DNA of 64,000 bases from Phallusia mammillata (lineage: Eukaryota > Chordata > Ascidiacea > Phlebobranchia > Ascidiidae), in NCBI GenBank assembly GCA_003260075.1, contig QLIY01000030.1, positions 303,023-367,022 on the forward strand, read 5' to 3'. Within the stretch, counting starts at the first letter, position 1. Each line of letters starts with the position of its first letter. Positions 61,460-64,000 of this stretch are shown piece by piece. The notes below the pieces were generated by a model, which ran no database searches, was not told the DNA's origin, and was given only the letters and a program-made list of their open reading frames with translations. The position numbers and the translations under genes were made by a program.

Positions 61460-62863
61460 TCCAACTCCAGTCAAACAAATCCTCCACCAACTTTAGGAAC
61501 TTCCCTCAAAATCAACATCAAAAACTTCGGGGAATCCCCTGATGACGTAGGCTTCCACACATTCCTCCCCGATTCTGCAGTGATAACGTCATTCACGATG
61601 AACACCAATGCCTTGTCGTATCGCGGCAAAAAGGTTCCCCGCGAGGTGGCGCAAAAGATTGGTGATCGTGCAGCAGAGGGAGGTCACGTGACAGAAGTAC
61701 ACGCGCTGAAACGTCTGCCAGGTGAGCGGGAGGTTTAAGGTTTAAATCCAGGCCCGAAATGTTTGATTCAATGTGTCGGTGGCGAATAAAGATTATATTC
61801 GTGCCGCTTCGTTCGCGAGTGCATGTGAAAAGATTTTTATTTTAGTTTTGTTCGCTTGTCTGTAGCAAAGATTTTGTCCAAGCTATTATTGAAAAGTTAT
61901 TTGTAATGGTCGGCCATGGTTGAAAAATATGGTGTTCACGGTTGAATGATTATACTAGACACAGTTGAATGGTTATGATGGTCACAGTTGAATGCTTACG
62001 ACGGTCAAGATTGAATATTTATGGAGGTCACGGTTAAATGATTATGAAGGTCACAGTTGAATGATTGTGAAAGTCACAGAAGTCTGGCACCCAAACAGCG
62101 GAAAACGCGATTCACATCAAGGGCGTTAAAAAGGTTAAGTTCAACGTTGAATATCAGGAGAGGATCGTCGATATGATGAATGCCGGGGTGAAAAAACTCA
62201 ACAAAGCACAGTTGTGGTCAATATGTATGGGGCCAGTGCACAATATATGATGGGTGAAGTAATGTTACCGAATTACTCCAACAATTACCCCAACTCCGCC
62301 GATATCGGGTGGCTGGTACGAGTGCCTGACGATAATATAGTAAGACTCGATATTATTCTGGGCGGTCGCATCAGTCAGTGTGATTCCTTCCAGCACCGAT
62401 AAACCGCCGATCACCGACGTCACTGGTCTCCCTGGTAACGCCACTGACGTCACAGTTTGCGTAGGTGGTGATTACGTGTACGTCGATCCGTGGAGTGACG
62501 AGCACATTACGTCACCAAACTACCCCGGTTAAATGGCGACGACATGAACTGCACGTCGGTGAATAATTATGAATAATGATATGGTCGGTGAATAATTATT
62601 ACGCGGGTTACGACATCGAGCTTAATGTGGACGATCTCGCGCTCAGCTCATACGACAAAGTGCAGCTGGACGACGCACACCGCCACCTGCTGGCGACCTT
62701 CACAGGTTGGAGCTACACTTCGCCATTCCGGACCTCTACATCCCGTATGAACGTCGACTCGAGCTACACAAGTCGCGGATCCAAATTCCGCGTACGCGCG
62801 GGAAGTTATTATTACAGTTACGCTTCTTCTGTTTATCCCCCTGGTTGTAGCTCATGCGGTTAA
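61460..62863 (+). pseudogene. CUB-domain gene with broken frame, 3' part
   Basis: Exon 61460-61721 (TTTTCAG acceptor, GTGAGC donor, phase 0 to 1) reads SNSSQTNPPP... without known domain and joins in phase to exon 62099-62863. The second exon has two CUB-like stretches: NYPNSADIGWLVRVPDDN, and ITSPNYPG then AGYDIELNVDD and RHLLATFTG. The frame is broken by small indels near 62212, near 62400, at 62531 and by a partial repeat of CGGTGAATAATTAT (about 62551-62600). Ends with TAA at 62861. It is either a young pseudogene or a real gene spoiled by assembly errors. CUB proteins are usually secreted. Confidence 0.6.
61931..62079 (+). repeat. 23-bp minisatellite in CUB-gene intron
   Basis: About six imperfect units around GGTCACAGTTGAATGATTAT, each about 23 nt, ending 20 nt before the second CUB-gene exon. 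Confidence 0.7.
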
Positions 62864-63784
62864 TGGATGGAGTTTACAACGGATGATTCCATTAACTATC
62901 CTGGGTTCAACATTTCCTACTCTTTACATTAACTCCAACAGATTAGAATGTTTACTAATGAGTTTCGTGCAGTTTGTATGCATTAATTGTATTTAAACTT
63001 TAGATAGAAGGAATCAGATTCGCCTACAAAAAACCGTTCGCAATTTGCTGTTTAGCACAATTTTTGAACAACATTGTTACGATTGAATGTATGAAGCTGG
63101 TTCGGAAACCCGCTTGTGACACTGCGCAATAAATCTTGAATATATTTCAACGTAATTTTGATGAGATATTCTTATGTTTTGCGCGTTAGGAATAATTTGC
63201 ATTTTGTCGCCTAAAGTTACTAGTAGGCGGATTTGATATTGAAAGTTGTGTAAACTTGATGTTAGTCTGCCAAATGTATAATGTTTAATTACAATTCATC
63301 GCCCAAAAACATTGTTGTCATTTTCCTATTAAACTAAGTGCTGCGTGCGAATTCATAATTGTAGCTGTATTATTTGTACTGTTTGTGTTTAATATGTGAC
63401 TTTGGGAATGACATTATTGTACGAACGCCTCAAATACAAACTAATTCCAACATTTGTGCTAAGGTTAGTGATTATCGCAGTTTGGTGAGTCTTGTTCCGG
63501 TCACGGCAAATGTTTGTGTGCGATTGTCATTTAGAAGCTTATCATTTTGTTGTCGGTTTTTATGCAGGTTATGTGCAACTAATCAATCGTGAATAGAAAG
63601 TAAAATTACGACTCAAACCTGGCAGCGTTGAAACTTGCCAGGTTTTAGAAGAGTTAAAATTTGTTTTCTTAAACCCAATCCCGATTCGAATAGTGCGGCT
63701 CGCTCTGCAACGCCCAACTAGCCTTTTGATTTTAATATCTCTTCAGTTTACTGCGCCAAACTTTGCCGAGGTATGCTTTACTGC
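62864..63784. other. Probable 3' UTR and flank, nothing else recognised
   Basis: Contains the AATAAA at 63128. A 72-codon open frame (63374-63592) has no domain or coding bias I can support. Confidence 0.4.
63128..63133 (+). promoter_or_regulatory. Polyadenylation signal AATAAA, CUB gene
   Basis: First AATAAA after the TAA at 62861, 265 nt downstream. Consistent with a transcribed parent gene. Confidence 0.45.
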
Positions 63785-64000
63785 AGCGGTTCTGAAACAG
63801 GAGCCGCGGACCTTTAGGAGTCCGTGAGGCAATTTGGGGGGGAAAAGGTTGAAGTAATTCTATAATCTTATTTTGTGTCAGTTTGTGCCACTAAATAAGT
63901 TTAAATCAAAGTAGAATCGATTGTCTCCATTGCTATATAATAGCCTTTATTCCACTAAACTAACAAAAATGCAATTGTTCGCGCACAGTTGAAATTGTTA
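63785..64000. mobile_element. Left end of a hAT-like element, runs off the window
   Basis: CAGCGGTTCTGAAACAGGAG resembles the hAT ends above, and is followed by the GGACCTTTAGGAGTCCGTGA segment typical of such elements. The right end is outside the window. Confidence 0.4.

Overview
The window is eukaryotic and looks like a tunicate of the genus Ciona. Evidence: an AT-rich compact genome, exons of 80-230 nt with GT-AG introns, tRNA-derived SINEs and hAT-type MITEs in introns, and a chordate-type hemicentin. I cannot fix the species. Allelic-looking copies differ by about 4-6% in coding sequence, which points to a very polymorphic source.

About 80% of the window (95-51034, + strand) is the 3' part of one hemicentin gene (HMCN1-type, giant extracellular-matrix protein). 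The 5' end, which should encode the signal peptide, VWA domain and first Ig domains, lies outside. In order I could trace 28 Ig domains (95-35158), 6 thrombospondin type-1 repeats (35814-39691, each a single 171-172 nt exon), a nidogen G2F beta-barrel (40080-42635), 8 EGF modules mostly of the calcium-binding type (43141-48777) and a fibulin-type C-terminal module ending in TGA at 51032-51034, with AATAAA at 51185. This is the domain order and count of vertebrate HMCN1 C-termini. Two neighbouring Ig domains (24 and 25) have both lost their disulfide cysteines.

Right of the gene: a 196-bp satellite of about 10 units (51409-53399); a repeat-rich interval (53400-55840); weak evidence for a minus-strand spliced transcript with small exons (about 56047-57378, possibly starting near 60440); a GC-rich island (about 58990-59290) followed by three ~50-nt inverted repeats (59311-59532); and a broken CUB-domain gene (61460-62863, + strand).

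The oddest feature is window-wide. There are 42 poly-C runs of at least 9, all on the + strand and mostly 10-12 long, with four of 51-92 nt. Nearly all the short ones sit at the joint between two near-identical copies of local sequence. In the exon copies I compared by eye, about 31 differences were all synonymous. The best explanation is that the two haplotypes of a very polymorphic diploid were assembled in tandem and joined or gap-filled with C runs. This matters for any gene model here, because several exons appear twice or are cut by poly-C.
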